Position numbers and translations under genes: made by a program. From Cinnamomum chago (lineage: Eukaryota; Streptophyta; Magnoliopsida; Laurales; Lauraceae): a stretch of 64,000 nt of DNA. Below, piece by piece: positions 12,094 to 25,900 of the stretch. The stretch covers positions 66,187,501 through 66,251,500 of the forward strand of contig CP142458.1 in assembly GCA_038049695.1 (NCBI GenBank), given 5' to 3'. Numbering within the stretch: the stretch's first letter is position 1; every line of letters starts with the position of its first letter. The notes below the pieces were generated by a model, which saw only the letters and a program-made list of their open reading frames with translations, did no database searches and was not told where the DNA came from.

Positions 12094-12108
12094 TCATTCC
12101 CACCTTTT
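12094..12108 (-). other. polypurine tract, unit 1
   Basis: The minus strand reads AAAAGGTGGGAATGA directly against LTR 1, preceded by GGGGACAAATGTTTTT. This is the typical plus-strand primer context of this chromovirus group. Confidence 0.85.
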
Positions 12109-12150
12109 AAAAACATTTGTCCCCAAATGTAAAACAAGACTAGAACATAC

Positions 12151-14781
12151 CTAGGGTAGAAGATGCGGATAGTCCTTCTCCACCTGGTCGCGTAGCTCCC
12201 ACGTAGCCTCCTCCGGAGTGTGATGCTCCCACTGAACCTTCACCCAATGAATGGTTCGGGTCCGGAGCACCTGCTCCTTGGTGTCGATGACTGCGACTGG
12301 CCTGGCGACGTACGATGCATCTGGCCGGATGTTGAGTGGCTCGTGATAAAGAATGTGGGTCGGGTCCTCCACATACTTCTTCAGCATGGAGACGTGGAAC
12401 ACGTCATGCACTCCCGAAAGCTCTGGCGGTAGCTGAAGCTTGTAAGCAACATCTCCAACTCTCGATCTGATCTCGAAGGGTCCAACATATCTCCTTGCTA
12501 ACTTACCCTTCTCACCAAACCTCAGGGTACCTCTAGCTGGAGAAACCTTCAGGAAAACTCTGTCTCCCTTCTCGAACTCGAGAGGTCTGCGCCGGTTGTC
12601 TGCATAGCTCTTCTGTCGGCTGCGGCTGACCTTCAGGTTCTCAACTATCTGCCGAACCTTCTCGCTGGTGTCGCTGACTATGGATGGACCGTGGAAACTC
12701 CTGACACCAACTTCTTCCCAGCAAACTGGGGTCTTGCATCTCCTCCCGTATAAAGCCTCGTACGGTGCCATCTTGATGCTCGCATGGAAGCTGTTGTTGT
12801 AGGCGAACTCACAAAGCGGCAAGGAATCCTCCCAGTTCTCCTTGAAATCCAAGACACAGGCTCTCAACATGTCCTCTAGTGTCTGGTTGGTGCGCTCTGT
12901 CTGGCCGTCTGTCTGAGGATGATAGGCTGTGCTGAAGCTCAACTTGGTGCCCAAAGCCTGCTGAAGACTCTCCCAGAAATGAGAAGTGAACCTCGGGTCT
13001 CTGTCTGAAACAATCGAAGCTGGAACTCCGTGCAAAGAAACAATCCGGTCGACGTACAGCTTAGCAAGGACGTCGAGTCCTGCTCTCATCGAGACTGGCA
13101 AGAAATGGGCTGACTTGGTCAGCCGATCCACAATCACCCAAATGCCGTCGTGGCGCCTCCTGGTGGCTGGAAGTCCTGCGATGAAGTCCATGGTGATGTG
13201 CTCCCACTTCCACTGAGGAATCTCAAGCTGATGAAGTAGTCCTGGCGGCTTCTGGTGTTCGACCTTGATCTGCTGACACGTCAAACACCTGGAGACATAG
13301 CGATCTATCTCCTTCTTCATGTTGTTCCACCAGTAGTAGCTCCTCAGGTTCTGGTACATCTTGGTGCTGCCGGGGTGAATCGAGTATCTGCTGTGGTGTG
13401 CATCTGCAAGAATCTCGTCCTTCAGCTCCTGAATGTCTGGCACGCACAATCTGTCCTGATAGTAGAGCACTCCTCCAATCAGTCTGAACTCTGGCCTCTG
13501 GTCAATCTGCTCGATCACTCTGACAAGCTTCGGATCGTTGCACTGGCTGTCCTTGACCTTGCCCAGCAACTCTGGTTCCCACGCTGACATGGTGGCAAGC
13601 AAAACTCTCTCGCTGAGTGGCTGAAACTGGACGTCTAAGCTGCTGAAGACGTCGGTCCACACACCCTCTGCTGCTAGGAAACTGACGAGGGCGGTCTTCC
13701 TGCTCAAAGCGTCTGCTACGACGTTCGCCTTACCAGGATGGTATTTGATGGGGAAGTCGTAGTCCTTGATGTACTCCATCCACCTCCTCTGCCGGTTGTT
13801 GAGGTCGCTCTGCGTGAACAGGTACTGCAAACTGCGGTGATCTGAGTGCACCTCGAACTTCTCGCCGTAGAGGTAGTGCCGCCACAACTTCAAGGCAAAA
13901 ACGACTGCTGCAAGCTCCAAGTCGTGAGTGGCGTACTTCTTCTCGTGCTCCTTCAACTGGCGCGATCCATAGGCAATAACCTTGCCCTCCTGCATCAGAA
14001 CACATCCAAGACCGGTCCCTGAAGCGTCGGTGAAGACTACGAATCCACCACTGCCAGAAGGTAAAGACAAGATCGGTGCTGTCGTCAATCTCTCCTTCAG
14101 CTCTTGAAAGCTGTTCTCACAAGCATCGGACCAAACGAACGGTACATCCTTCCGTGTCAGCTTGGTCAACGGTGCTGAGATCGTGGAGAAACTCTTGACG
14201 AATCTGCGGTAGTAGCCTGCCAAGCCGAGAAAACTCCTAATCTCCGTGGCATTTTTCGGTCTCGCCCAGTTCGTCACTGCCTCTATCTTCGCTGGGTCCA
14301 CTGCTAGTCCATCCTTGGAGATGATGTGTCCAAGGAAGACTACCTGCTCCAACCAAAACTCGCACTTGCTGAGCTTCGCGTACAACTGGTTGTCGTGCAA
14401 CAACTGCAAAGACGTCCTCAAATGCTGCTCGTGCTCCTCTCGGGTCTTGGAGTAGACCAAAACATCGTCGATGAAGACCACTGTGAAGCTGTCGAGGTGC
14501 GGAGCGAAGATCTTGTTCATCAGGGACATGAACACTGCTGGTGCATTTGTCAACCCGAACGGCATCACAAGAAACTCATAATGGCCATAACGGGATCGGA
14601 ACGCTGTCTTCTGCACATCCTGATCTCTGACTCGCAGCTGATGGTATCCCGATCTCAAGTCTATCTTCGAAAAGAACTGCGCACCCTGAAGCTGGTCGAA
14701 AAGCTCGTCGATCCGGGGAAGAGGATACTTGTTCTTTACTGTTGCCTGGTTCAGCTGCCGGTAGTCGATGCACATCCTCAT
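12151..14781 (-). CDS. chromovirus pol segment, unit 1 (RT-RNase H-integrase-chromodomain)
   Basis: An 876-residue open frame. Reverse transcriptase spans about residues 1-190, with the catalytic FIDDVLVYS at 103-111. RNase H spans about 245-365 ([23 protein letters not shown]). Next come an HHCC-type integrase zinc region (CLTCQQIK) and a DDE integrase core ([28 protein letters not shown]). The C terminus is chromodomain-like ([17 protein letters not shown]). The enzyme set would copy and insert element DNA. The order RT-RH-IN with a terminal chromodomain places it among Ty3/gypsy chromoviruses, closest to Tekay/Del by motif and by the long LTRs. Upstream only a trace of protease (ADLIVLPMHDFDVIL, near 14830) is visible and gag is absent, so this is a broken, non-autonomous element. 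Confidence 0.9.
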   Translation of the reverse strand: MRMCIDYRQLNQATVKNKYPLPRIDELFDQLQGAQFFSKIDLRSGYHQLRVRDQDVQKTAFRSRYGHYEFLVMPFGLTNAPAVFMSLMNKIFAPHLDSFTVVFIDDVLVYSKTREEHEQHLRTSLQLLHDNQLYAKLSKCEFWLEQVVFLGHIISKDGLAVDPAKIEAVTNWARPKNATEIRSFLGLAGYYRRFVKSFSTISAPLTKLTRKDVPFVWSDACENSFQELKERLTTAPILSLPSGSGGFVVFTDASGTGLGCVLMQEGKVIAYGSRQLKEHEKKYATHDLELAAVVFALKLWRHYLYGEKFEVHSDHRSLQYLFTQSDLNNRQRRWMEYIKDYDFPIKYHPGKANVVADALSRKTALVSFLAAEGVWTDVFSSLDVQFQPLSERVLLATMSAWEPELLGKVKDSQCNDPKLVRVIEQIDQRPEFRLIGGVLYYQDRLCVPDIQELKDEILADAHHSRYSIHPGSTKMYQNLRSYYWWNNMKKEIDRYVSRCLTCQQIKVEHQKPPGLLHQLEIPQWKWEHITMDFIAGLPATRRRHDGIWVIVDRLTKSAHFLPVSMRAGLDVLAKLYVDRIVSLHGVPASIVSDRDPRFTSHFWESLQQALGTKLSFSTAYHPQTDGQTERTNQTLEDMLRACVLDFKENWEDSLPLCEFAYNNSFHASIKMAPYEALYGRRCKTPVCWEEVGVRSFHGPSIVSDTSEKVRQIVENLKVSRSRQKSYADNRRRPLEFEKGDRVFLKVSPARGTLRFGEKGKLARRYVGPFEIRSRVGDVAYKLQLPPELSGVHDVFHVSMLKKYVEDPTHILYHEPLNIRPDASYVARPVAVIDTKEQVLRTRTIHWVKVQWEHHTPEEATWELRDQVEKDYPHLLP

Positions 14782-15005
14782 CGATCCGTCCTTCTAAAAT
14801 GACGTCGAAGTCATGCATGGGTAGCACGATCAGATCTGCAAGCAAAATGCACTCCCCGATTTGCACTCGGCATCTGGGGTGGTAAGTCCAAAACCTAAGA
14901 CTACACTGACTCTACCCAATCCATCGTCCTTACACGTATCCCATCGCTCGAATCCTCACTACGTCCTATGGTTTCTAGTGTGTTTTATTTCCTAGAGACC
15001 AGCTC

Positions 15006-15017
15006 GCTCTGATACCA
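15006..15017 (-). other. primer-binding site, unit 1 (initiator tRNA-Met)
   Basis: The minus strand reads TGGTATCAGAGC, complementary to the 3' end of plant initiator tRNA-Met. It lies 5 nt from the LTR 2 edge, the usual place for the minus-strand primer site. Confidence 0.9.
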
Positions 15018-15022
15018 TAAAA

Positions 15023-18000
15023 TGTAACGCCCCAATTCCGGATACCGATATACTCGCTCGATTACCCGAAATTGGCGCGCTACTTCCCGGAAAATCCGAG
15101 AACTTCCAAGATCGTAGGCCGCAGTGAGGTCCAATTTAAAACTTTTTGAACCAAATAACATTCAATGGTTAAAACTTGCGGAAGCATAACATTTAAATAG
15201 AGCGGAAGCAATAGGTATCATGTATATATAAAGTAAGAGCAAGACTACAGTCTACTTTGTAAATGGTTCAATGTTAATAAAAAGTTATACATTGTGTTCT
15301 ACCCCCAACTCACTACAAAAAGCACTCAAACCCAAAACAAATAGTATCTCTCAAAACCCCTGTGGATACTCGTCTCCGCCCTCCGGCTCGACGTCCGTGT
15401 CGGCCGGGCCCCAAGCGTACTCTCCGGCTACAGGTGCCTCCACGAGGGCTAATGCGTCGTCATGGATCTCTGGGTCAAGGCCTAAGCACCATAGAATGGG
15501 TCAGATCTAAACGATCTGGCAAGATACAGCATACTACTAACATAGCATATATATATCAAAGGAAATAAAGACGAGTACATAATTTAAATGATTAACAAGG
15601 AAAGAGAACTAGGCAATCGTGCATGTAAAGCATAAGGAATCAGTATAAGGAAATCATCTAAACTACTACACAAGGTGGCACATTCACACGAGCTGGAATA
15701 CCGCGGGATATTATGCCGCGGCCCTCCCATACTGAACACAGTCGCGGTGGGGAATCTCACCAGGGAATAACTAATCCCGAATATCACTCATCAACTCATC
15801 ATCTCATCACTCCAGATCGGCACGGTATGACACCTTGCCGTCTTAACCACACAGCTCATCATGATAGCTTCACCATACTCAACTAGCTCCTACCGGGGAT
15901 GATCAGTCCACAGGCTGAGCTTAAATCAACCGAGTGAATGTTCATGCCGACTCGAGAATAACTCTAAGGTCTGTGTCTGTCTAGGCTTTGCCTTGCGTGA
16001 GCAAGGTCCTAACAATACCTCTATAAGGTCCACACATCTCAATTCAGTCTCTGGATCTCATTCAATGTCCAGGCCTACTCGTTGGATCCATACCAGGGCC
16101 CATCAGTACATGGCCTGGTCTAAAACTGTCCAAACGAGGCAACTAATCCACTATTACTGATAAACAGTTCCATTTCAATCCATATAACTTAACAGTCCAA
16201 GAGAAACTACCTCTTCAAGCTAAATGGTTCACATCACCACACTTAGGCCCAGTAAGGGCCCGCCTAGACAGAGACACGGGTCAATGATCTCCGAAATCAC
16301 AACATCGGGTCACCTCTAGATACCCTAGGTTCAGGTCTTCCAATTTTGTTCAATTAATAGTAATCAGCTACTCTAAAGATCTAAGAATGACAATAAATGA
16401 TAACAGTAAGTATAAACTTCAATCAGAGAATCAACGGGAAATCCAACGGTCCAATCCTAGGTAATGGGCCACTTTAGGTTCGGGTCTATCTCCGGTAATT
16501 CGATCTCCAAACGATGTCATTAATGCCATAAAACATTGTATTTGGTGCTTAGTTGGTTAAGGGCATCTTTGACAACTCTTGGAGGTCGAATCATCTTAGG
16601 TTATCAACCAAAACTCTAAATAGTGGTCCCCGCGAGTCAAGGTTGAGCCACACCATTGACTCGGGCTTAGATCACTGATAAACGTTCATTTGGATGGTCA
16701 ATGGGCCTCACAACTGATCACATCTACTAAATGTTGAAAACTGGATAATCAAGGTTATCCAGGTGAACCTGACGGGTTGTGAGCTCGGTTGATTTCCTGG
16801 CCTGGAAGATCAACCGAGTGCACTGGCTAATCTAAATCAGGCTTCCTGGACAACTCAATTCATTTCTATAGGCTTACAGCGTATCCGGTCAAACAACCTG
16901 GCCTGGATGATTGACCGCATACTCTGAACACCTTAGAAAGATTGATGATCCAGCTTTAAACACTTTCTAAAGTAAAATCCTAAGTATCAAGTCCATTTGG
17001 GTGTAAGGAGTCTGAGTTTGATTGAAGAACCAACTTTCAGTCACTTCCTGCACAAACAGCGTGAATCGGGTCAACCGGTGCGAGACCAGGTCAACCCGAC
17101 TATTTGAAATGAAATTTGTGCAAGGAATGGCTAAGGGCCAGTTTTTCCAGGAAATCTCAGTGTGGCCGGTTAACCGGCCTGCATAGTCCGGTTAACCGGC
17201 TGCACTGCAGCACTTCCTGCAGAAGAAATAACTGGGAGCTGCCATTTCTGCAATTTCAGTGTGGCCGGTTGACCGGCCTGCAAAGCCCGGCTAACCGGCT
17301 ACACTGCCGGTTAACCAACCGGTTAACCGGTTACACGAAACTGGGACAAAACCCAGTTTCTGCAGTCACTCTGTTTTGGCTCCATTTCCACCCAAACTAC
17401 TTCCAATCCATTCCAAACTTCACCCAAACACTTCTAATCAATTAACAACACAAAAACCATCCATCCATCACCTTATGGCCCACTGATCTTCCAAATGGGG
17501 GGTGAAAACCCCCATCCATCAGTGACCTTTCCATCAAAATACAAAAACAGAGCTCAAGCATAACTAAACTCAACTGAACATAATAAGAACTGAAAACAAG
17601 GGAATCACAGAATAAAACACATATCCTAAGTTAGTAGTTTGATGCACTTGCCTTTTTGCTTGAGAATTGATTCGTAGAGAAGAAATAGAGCTAGAGGGAA
17701 ATCCAGAAATCAGTCCAGCAGATCAGAGAAGGTGTAAGAGCAGCAGTAGCAGCAGCTGTAGCTGGGAGGATTCTTACTCCTAGGTGATATGAAGGAGAAG
17801 AAGGAGGGTACAGCAGCAATAGCTTGTGTAGCAGCACTCCAAGACAAATCCCAGCTGACTGTTGGTTCCAGCAGAGGTTCTGTCCAGCAGAGATAATGAA
17901 GAGAAGAAGAAGAGAGAGAGATGGCAGCTGCTGTAAATGGGGTTCCCAGCACAATAGTCTCCACTCAGCAGTGAAGAAGAATAGGAGGAAGAAGATAGCC

Positions 18001-18989
18001 TTGCAGCAGCTCTGAAAATGGGATCCAGTAGCAACACAGAGGCTGGAAACGAGGGAAAAGAGGGTGGAAGAAGAGGGAAATGGAGGGGAAGATGAAGAAG
18101 GTGGTGGCACAGCAGTGAAGAAGTAGTTGCAGCAGAGATGATGAAGGAGCTAGAAACGACAGCTGCTGGTCCTTAAAGAAGAATTCCAGCACAGGAGAGA
18201 TGAAGCAGTTGCAATAGAGTTTCAGGATGAAATCCCAGCAATAGAGTCTCAGCAGCAGTTCTCAGAGAGTGATTCCAGCAGGGTGACAGCAAGAGAATGA
18301 AGAAGATGAAGAAGAAGATGGCTGAACCTGATGTAGAAATCCAGCACAGTAACTCTTGCCAGCCCTCAGCTCATACGTAGGGGAAAGAGTTGCAAATGGA
18401 AGGTGGGGAGGAAATGGAGAAGAGAGGTAGTTGGGCTGGGTGGTTTTCTTGGGAAGAGAGCTGGAAGGTTTCTTGGGATGGGGGCTGGGATTAGGGTTTA
18501 GGGTTTATTGCAATGGGATTAAGAGAGGTTTTATATAGTATTAGTGGAGTGGTTGAAGACTATAGTGCCCTTAGGGTTTAGTGAAGTGAGGGTTAGGGTT
18601 TGGGGGTAGTTGGGTCATTAGGCTAGGAAGTTTCTAGAGGAGGGAGAGCACCTTTCACTAACCCACTTAATTAACTTAATTAAGCTCAACTAAGAGCCTA
18701 ACCAACACTAATAGTCTAGGTTTAACACTAACACCCAATTAATTAGAAATCAACCCAAACTAACCTAGTCTAACCAAAAACTTAGGAAAACTAACTAGTC
18801 ACTCTACTAAGCCCCTAATTAGCCCAAACAAATAAGTAATTAACCAAGATTAGCAATAATTAGTAGTAATTAGAAGTAATTAGCAAAGATTAGAGAAGAT
18901 TAACATAATTAAACAATAATTAAGATAAATTAAGATTAATTAGCCTATAAAATAGCCCTTAGAGGGCCCACCAAGGGTGGGACCTCACA
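15023..18989 (-). repeat. chromovirus LTR 2, 3967 bp
   Basis: Shared LTR between units 1 and 2 of the array, nearly identical to LTR 1 (about four differences seen). The left edge follows the unit 1 primer-binding site, and the right edge abuts the unit 2 polypurine tract. Confidence 0.92.
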
Positions 18990-19004
18990 TCATTCCCACC
19001 TTTT
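18990..19004 (-). other. polypurine tract, unit 2
   Basis: Identical tract abutting LTR 2. Confidence 0.85.
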
Positions 19005-21677
19005 AAAAACATTTGTCCCCAAATGTAAAACAAGACTAGAACATACCTGGGGTAGAAGATGCGGATAGTCCTTCTCCACCTGGTCGCGTAGCTCCCACGT
19101 AGCCTCCTCCGGAGTGTGATGCTCCCACTGAACCTTCACCCAATGAATGGTTCGGGTCCGGAGCACCTGCTCCTTGGTGTCGATGACTGCGACTGGCCTG
19201 GCGACGTACGATGCATCTGGCCGGATGTTGAGTGGCTCGTGATAAAGAATGTGGGTCGGGTCCTCCACATACTTCTTCAGCATGGAGACGTGGAACACGT
19301 CATGCACTCCCGAAAGCTCTGGCGGTAGCTGAAGCTTGTAAGCAACATCTCCAACTCTCGATCTGATCTCGAAGGGTCCAACATATCTCCTTGCTAACTT
19401 ACCCTTCTCACCAAACCTCAGGGTACCTCTAGCTGGAGAAACCTTCAGGAAAACTCTGTCTCCCTTCTCGAACTCGAGAGGTCTGCGCCGGTTGTCTGCA
19501 TAGCTCTTCTGTCGGCTGCGGCTGACCTTCAGGTTCTCAACTATCTGCCGAACCTTCTCGCTGGTGTCGCTGACTATGGATGGACCGTGGAAACTCCTGA
19601 CACCAACTTCTTCCCAGCAAACTGGGGTCTTGCATCTCCTCCCGTATAAAGCCTCGTACGGTGCCATCTTGATGCTCGCATGGAAGCTGTTGTTGTAGGC
19701 GAACTCACAAAGCGGCAAGGAATCCTCCCAGTTCTCCTTGAAATCCAAGACACAGGCTCTCAACATGTCCTCTAGTGTCTGGTTGGTGCGCTCTGTCTGG
19801 CCGTCTGTCTGAGGATGATAGGCTGTGCTGAAGCTCAACTTGGTGCCCAAAGCCTGCTGAAGACTCTCCCAGAAATGAGAAGTGAACCTCGGGTCTCTGT
19901 CTGAAACAATCGAAGCTGGAACTCCGTGCAAAGAAACAATCCGGTCGACGTACAGCTTAGCAAGGACGTCGAGTCCTGCTCTCATCGAGACTGGCAAGAA
20001 ATGGGCTGACTTGGTCAGCCGATCCACAATCACCCAAATGCCGTCGTGGCGCCTCCTGGTGGCTGGAAGTCCTGCGATGAAGTCCATGGTGATGTGCTCC
20101 CACTTCCACTGAGGAATCTCAAGCTGATGAAGTAGTCCTGGCGGCTTCTGGTGTTCGACCTTGATCTGCTGACACGTCAAACACCTGGAGACATAGCGAT
20201 CTATCTCCTTCTTCATGTTGTTCCACCAGTAGTAGCTCCTCAGGTTCTGGTACATCTTGGTGCTGCCGGGGTGAATCGAGTATCTGCTGTGGTGTGCATC
20301 TGCAAGAATCTCGTCCTTCAGCTCCTGAATGTCTGGCACGCACAATCTGTCCTGATAGTAGAGCACTCCTCCAATCAGTCTGAACTCTGGCCTCTGGTCA
20401 ATCTGCTCGATCACTCTGACAAGCTTCGGATCGTTGCACTGGCTGTCCTTGACCTTGCCCAGCAACTCTGGTTCCCACGCTGACATGGTGGCAAGCAAAA
20501 CTCTCTCGCTGAGTGGCTGAAACTGGACGTCTAAGCTGCTGAAGACGTCGGTCCACACACCCTCTGCTGCTAGGAAACTGACGAGGGCGGTCTTCCTGCT
20601 CAAAGCGTCTGCTACGACGTTCGCCTTACCAGGATGGTATTTGATGGGGAAGTCGTAGTCCTTGATGTACTCCATCCACCTCCTCTGCCGGTTGTTGAGG
20701 TCGCTCTGCGTGAACAGGTACTGCAAACTGCGGTGATCTGAGTGCACCTCGAACTTCTCGCCGTAGAGGTAGTGCCGCCACAACTTCAAGGCAAAAACGA
20801 CTGCTGCAAGCTCCAAGTCGTGAGTGGCGTACTTCTTCTCGTGCTCCTTCAACTGGCGCGATCCATAGGCAATAACCTTGCCCTCCTGCATCAGAACACA
20901 TCCAAGACCGGTCCCTGAAGCGTCGGTGAAGACTACGAATCCACCACTGCCAGAAGGTAAAGACAAGATCGGTGCTGTCGTCAATCTCTCCTTCAGCTCT
21001 TGAAAGCTGTTCTCACAAGCATCGGACCAAACGAACGGTACATCCTTCCGTGTCAGCTTGGTCAACGGTGCTGAGATCGTGGAGAAACTCTTGACGAATC
21101 TGCGGTAGTAGCCTGCCAAGCCGAGAAAACTCCTAATCTCCGTGGCATTTTTCGGTCTCGCCCAGTTCGTCACTGCCTCTATCTTCGCTGGGTCCACTGC
21201 TAGTCCATCCTTGGAGATGATGTGTCCAAGGAAGACTACCTGCTCCAACCAAAACTCGCACTTGCTGAGCTTCGCGTACAACTGGTTGTCGTGCAACAAC
21301 TGCAAAGACGTCCTCAAATGCTGCTCGTGCTCCTCTCGGGTCTTGGAGTAGACCAAAACATCGTCGATGAAGACCACTGTGAAGCTGTCGAGGTGCGGAG
21401 CGAAGATCTTGTTCATCAGGGACATGAACACTGCTGGTGCATTTGTCAACCCGAACGGCATCACAAGAAACTCATAATGGCCATAACGGGATCGGAACGC
21501 TGTCTTCTGCACATCCTGATCTCTGACTCGCAGCTGATGGTATCCCGATCTCAAGTCTATCTTCGAAAAGAACTGCGCACCCTGAAGCTGGTCGAAAAGC
21601 TCGTCGATCCGGGGAAGAGGATACTTGTTCTTTACTGTTGCCTGGTTCAGCTGCCGGTAGTCGATGCACATCCTCAT
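18990..21677 (-). CDS. chromovirus pol segment, unit 2
   Basis: Same domains and order as unit 1, virtually identical in sequence; the open frame is 895 residues. Gag and most of protease are absent here too. Confidence 0.9.
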   Translation of the reverse strand: MRMCIDYRQLNQATVKNKYPLPRIDELFDQLQGAQFFSKIDLRSGYHQLRVRDQDVQKTAFRSRYGHYEFLVMPFGLTNAPAVFMSLMNKIFAPHLDSFTVVFIDDVLVYSKTREEHEQHLRTSLQLLHDNQLYAKLSKCEFWLEQVVFLGHIISKDGLAVDPAKIEAVTNWARPKNATEIRSFLGLAGYYRRFVKSFSTISAPLTKLTRKDVPFVWSDACENSFQELKERLTTAPILSLPSGSGGFVVFTDASGTGLGCVLMQEGKVIAYGSRQLKEHEKKYATHDLELAAVVFALKLWRHYLYGEKFEVHSDHRSLQYLFTQSDLNNRQRRWMEYIKDYDFPIKYHPGKANVVADALSRKTALVSFLAAEGVWTDVFSSLDVQFQPLSERVLLATMSAWEPELLGKVKDSQCNDPKLVRVIEQIDQRPEFRLIGGVLYYQDRLCVPDIQELKDEILADAHHSRYSIHPGSTKMYQNLRSYYWWNNMKKEIDRYVSRCLTCQQIKVEHQKPPGLLHQLEIPQWKWEHITMDFIAGLPATRRRHDGIWVIVDRLTKSAHFLPVSMRAGLDVLAKLYVDRIVSLHGVPASIVSDRDPRFTSHFWESLQQALGTKLSFSTAYHPQTDGQTERTNQTLEDMLRACVLDFKENWEDSLPLCEFAYNNSFHASIKMAPYEALYGRRCKTPVCWEEVGVRSFHGPSIVSDTSEKVRQIVENLKVSRSRQKSYADNRRRPLEFEKGDRVFLKVSPARGTLRFGEKGKLARRYVGPFEIRSRVGDVAYKLQLPPELSGVHDVFHVSMLKKYVEDPTHILYHEPLNIRPDASYVARPVAVIDTKEQVLRTRTIHWVKVQWEHHTPEEATWELRDQVEKDYPHLLPQVCSSLVLHLGTNVFKRWE

Positions 21678-21901
21678 CGATCCGTCCTTCTAAAATGACG
21701 TCGAAGTCATGCATGGGTAGCACGATCAGATCTGCAAGCAAAATGCACTCCCCGATTTGCACTCGGCATCTGGGGTGGTAAGTCCAAAACCTAAGACTAC
21801 ACTGACTCTACCCAATCCATCGTCCTTACACGTATCCCATCGCTCGAATCCTCACTACGTCCTATGGTTTCTAGTGTGTTTTATTTCCTAGAGACCAGCT
21901 C

Positions 21902-21913
21902 GCTCTGATACCA
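21902..21913 (-). other. primer-binding site, unit 2 (initiator tRNA-Met)
   Basis: Same 12-nt match and 5-nt spacing to LTR 3. Confidence 0.9.
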
Positions 21914-21918
21914 TAAAA

Positions 21919-24900
21919 TGTAACGCCCCAATTCCGGATACCGATATACTCGCTCGATTACCCGAAATTGGCGCGCTACTTCCCGGAAAATCCGAGAACT
22001 TCCAAGATCGTAGGCCGCAGTGAGGTCCAATTTAAAACTTTTTGAACCAAATAACATTCAATGGTTAAAACTTGCGGAAGCATAACATTTAAATAGAGCG
22101 GAAGCAATAGGTATCATGTATATATAAAGTAAGAGCAAGACTACAGTCTACTTTGTAAATGGTTCAATGTTAATAAAAAGTTATACATTGTGTTCTACCC
22201 CCAACTCACTACAAAAAGCACTCAAACCCAAAACAAATAGTATCTCTCAAAACCCCTGTGGATACTCGTCTCCGCCCTCCGGCTCGACGTCCGTGTCGGC
22301 CGGGCCCCAAGCGTACTCTCCGGCTACAGGTGCCTCCACGAGGGCTAATGCGTCGTCATGGATCTCTGGGTCAAGGCCTAAGCACCATAGAATGGGTCAG
22401 ATCTAAACGATCTGGCAAGATACAGCATACTACTAACATAGCATATATATATCAAAGGAAATAAAGACGAGTACATAATTTAAATGATTAACAAGGAAAG
22501 AGAACTAGGCAATCGTGCATGTAAAGCATAAGGAATCAGTATAAGGAAATCATCTAAACTACTACACAAGGTGGCACATTCACACGAGCTGGAATACCGC
22601 GGGATATTATGCCGCGGCCCTCCCATACTGAACACAGTCGCGGTGGGGAATCTCACCAGGGAATAACTAATCCCGAATATCACTCATCAACTCATCATCT
22701 CATCACTCCAGATCGGCACGGTATGACACCTTGCCGTCTTAACCACACAGCTCATCATGATAGCTTCACCATACTCAACTAGCTCCTACCGGGGATGATC
22801 AGTCCACAGGCTGAGCTTAAATCAACCGAGTGAATGTTCATGCCGACTCGAGAATAACTCTAAGGTCTGTGTCTGTCTAGGCTTTGCCTTGCGTGAGCAA
22901 GGTCCTAACAATACCTCTATAAGGTCCACACATCTCAATTCAGTCTCTGGATCTCATTCAATGTCCAGGCCTACTCGTTGGATCCATACCAGGGCCCATC
23001 AGTACATGGCCTGGTCTAAAACTGTCCAAACGAGGCAACTAATCCACTATTACTGATAAACAGTTCCATTTCAATCCATATAACTTAACAGTCCAAGAGA
23101 AACTACCTCTTCAAGCTAAATGGTTCACATCACCACACTTAGGCCCAGTAAGGGCCCGCCTAGACAGAGACACGGGTCAATGATCTCCGAAATCACAACA
23201 TCGGGTCACCTCTAGATACCCTAGGTTCAGGTCTTCCAATTTTGTTCAATTAATAGTAATCAGCTACTCTAAAGATCTAAGAATGACAATAAATGATAAC
23301 AGTAAGTATAAACTTCAATCAGAGAATCAACGGGAAATCCAACGGTCCAATCCTAGGTAATGGGCCACTTTAGGTTCGGGTCTATCTCCGGTAATTCGAT
23401 CTCCAAACGATGTCATTAATGCCATAAAACATTGTATTTGGTGCTTAGTTGGTTAAGGGCATCTTTGACAACTCTTGGAGGTCGAATCATCTTAGGTTAT
23501 CAACCAAAACTCTAAATAGTGGTCCCCGCGAGTCAAGGTTGAGCCACACCATTGACTCGGGCTTAGATCACTGATAAACGTTCATTTGGATGGTCAATGG
23601 GCCTCACAACTGATCACATCTACTAAATGTTGAAAACTGGATAATCAAGGTTATCCAGGTGAACCTGACGGGTTGTGAGCTCGGTTGATTTCCTGGCCTG
23701 GAAGATCAACCGAGTGCACTGGCTAATCTAAATCAGGCTTCCTGGACAACTCAATTCATTTCTATAGGCTTACAGCGTATCCGGTCAAACAACCTGGCCT
23801 GGATGATTGACCGCATACTCTGAACACCTTAGAAAGATTGATGATCCAGCTTTAAACACTTTCTAAAGTAAAATCCTAAGTATCAAGTCCATTTGGGTGT
23901 AAGGAGTCTGAGTTTGATTGAAGAACCAACTTTCAGTCACTTCCTGCACAAACAGCGTGAATCGGGTCAACCGGTGCGAGACCAGGTCAACCCGACTATT
24001 TGAAATGAAATTTGTGCAAGGAATGGCTAAGGGCCAGTTTTTCCAGGAAATCTCAGTGTGGCCGGTTAACCGGCCTGCATAGTCCGGTTAACCGGCTGCA
24101 CTGCAGCACTTCCTGCAGAAGAAATAACTGGGAGCTGCCATTTCTGCAATTTCAGTGTGGCCGGTTGACCGGCCTGCAAAGCCCGGCTAACCGGCTACAC
24201 TGCCGGTTAACCAACCGGTTAACCGGTTACACGAAACTGGGACAAAACCCAGTTTCTGCAGTCACTCTGTTTTGGCTCCATTTCCACCCAAACTACTTCC
24301 AATCCATTCCAAACTTCACCCAAACACTTCTAATCAATTAACAACACAAAAACCATCCATCCATCACCTTATGGCCCACTGATCTTCCAAATGGGGGGTG
24401 AAAACCCCCATCCATCAGTGACCTTTCCATCAAAATACAAAAACAGAGCTCAAGCATAACTAAACTCAACTGAACATAATAAGAACTGAAAACAAGGGAA
24501 TCACAGAATAAAACACATATCCTAAGTTAGTAGTTTGATGCACTTGCCTTTTTGCTTGAGAATTGATTCGTAGAGAAGAAATAGAGCTAGAGGGAAATCC
24601 AGAAATCAGTCCAGCAGATCAGAGAAGGTGTAAGAGCAGCAGTAGCAGCAGCTGTAGCTGGGAGGATTCTTACTCCTAGGTGATATGAAGGAGAAGAAGG
24701 AGGGTACAGCAGCAATAGCTTGTGTAGCAGCACTCCAAGACAAATCCCAGCTGACTGTTGGTTCCAGCAGAGGTTCTGTCCAGCAGAGATAATGAAGAGA
24801 AGAAGAAGAGAGAGAGATGGCAGCTGCTGTAAATGGGGTTCCCAGCACAATAGTCTCCACTCAGCAGTGAAGAAGAATAGGAGGAAGAAGATAGCCTTGC

Positions 24901-25885
24901 AGCAGCTCTGAAAATGGGATCCAGTAGCAACACAGAGGCTGGAAACGAGGGAAAAGAGGGTGGAAGAAGAGGGAAATGGAGGGGAAGATGAAGAAGGTGG
25001 TGGCACAGCAGTGAAGAAGTAGTTGCAGCAGAGATGATGAAGGAGCTAGAAACGACAGCTGCTGGTCCTTAAAGAAGAATTCCAGCACAGGAGAGATGAA
25101 GCAGTTGCAATAGAGTTTCAGGATGAAATCCCAGCAATAGAGTCTCAGCAGCAGTTCTCAGAGAGTGATTCCAGCAGGGTGACAGCAAGAGAATGAAGAA
25201 GATGAAGAAGAAGATGGCTGAACCTGATGTAGAAATCCAGCACAGTAACTCTTGCCAGCCCTCAGCTCATACGTAGGGGAAAGAGTTGCAAATGGAAGGT
25301 GGGGAGGAAATGGAGAAGAGAGGTAGTTGGGCTGGGTGGTTTTCTTGGGAAGAGAGCTGGAAGGTTTCTTGGGATGGGGGCTGGGATTAGGGTTTAGGGT
25401 TTATTGCAATGGGATTAAGAGAGGTTTTATATAGTATTAGTGGAGTGGTTGAAGACTATAGTGCCCTTAGGGTTTAGTGAAGTGAGGGTTAGGGTTTGGG
25501 GGTAGTTGGGTCATTAGGCTAGGAAGTTTCTAGAGGAGGGAGAGCACCTTTCACTAACCCACTTAATTAACTTAATTAAGCTCAACTAAGAGCCTAACCA
25601 ACACTAATAGTCTAGGTTTAACACTAACACCCAATTAATTAGAAATCAACCCAAACTAACCTAGTCTAACCAAAAACTTAGGAAAACTAACTAGTCACTC
25701 TACTAAGCCCCTAATTAGCCCAAACAAATAAGTAATTAACCAAGATTAGCAATAATTAGTAGTAATTAGAAGTAATTAGCAAAGATTAGAGAAGATTAAC
25801 ATAATTAAACAATAATTAAGATAAATTAAGATTAATTAGCCTATAAAATAGCCCTTAGAGGGCCCACCAAGGGTGGGACCTCACA
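21919..25885 (-). repeat. chromovirus LTR 3, 3967 bp
   Basis: Shared LTR between units 2 and 3. I saw no difference from LTR 2 on reading. It has the same internal landmarks. Confidence 0.92.
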
Positions 25886-25900
25886 TCATTCCCACCTTTT
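25886..25900 (-). other. polypurine tract, unit 3
   Basis: Identical tract abutting LTR 3. Confidence 0.85.

Noticed and set aside
12220-14866. Frames on the strand opposite pol, and shifted frames (70-158 residues), repeated in each unit
   Set aside because: Shadows of the pol coding sequence without recognisable domains.
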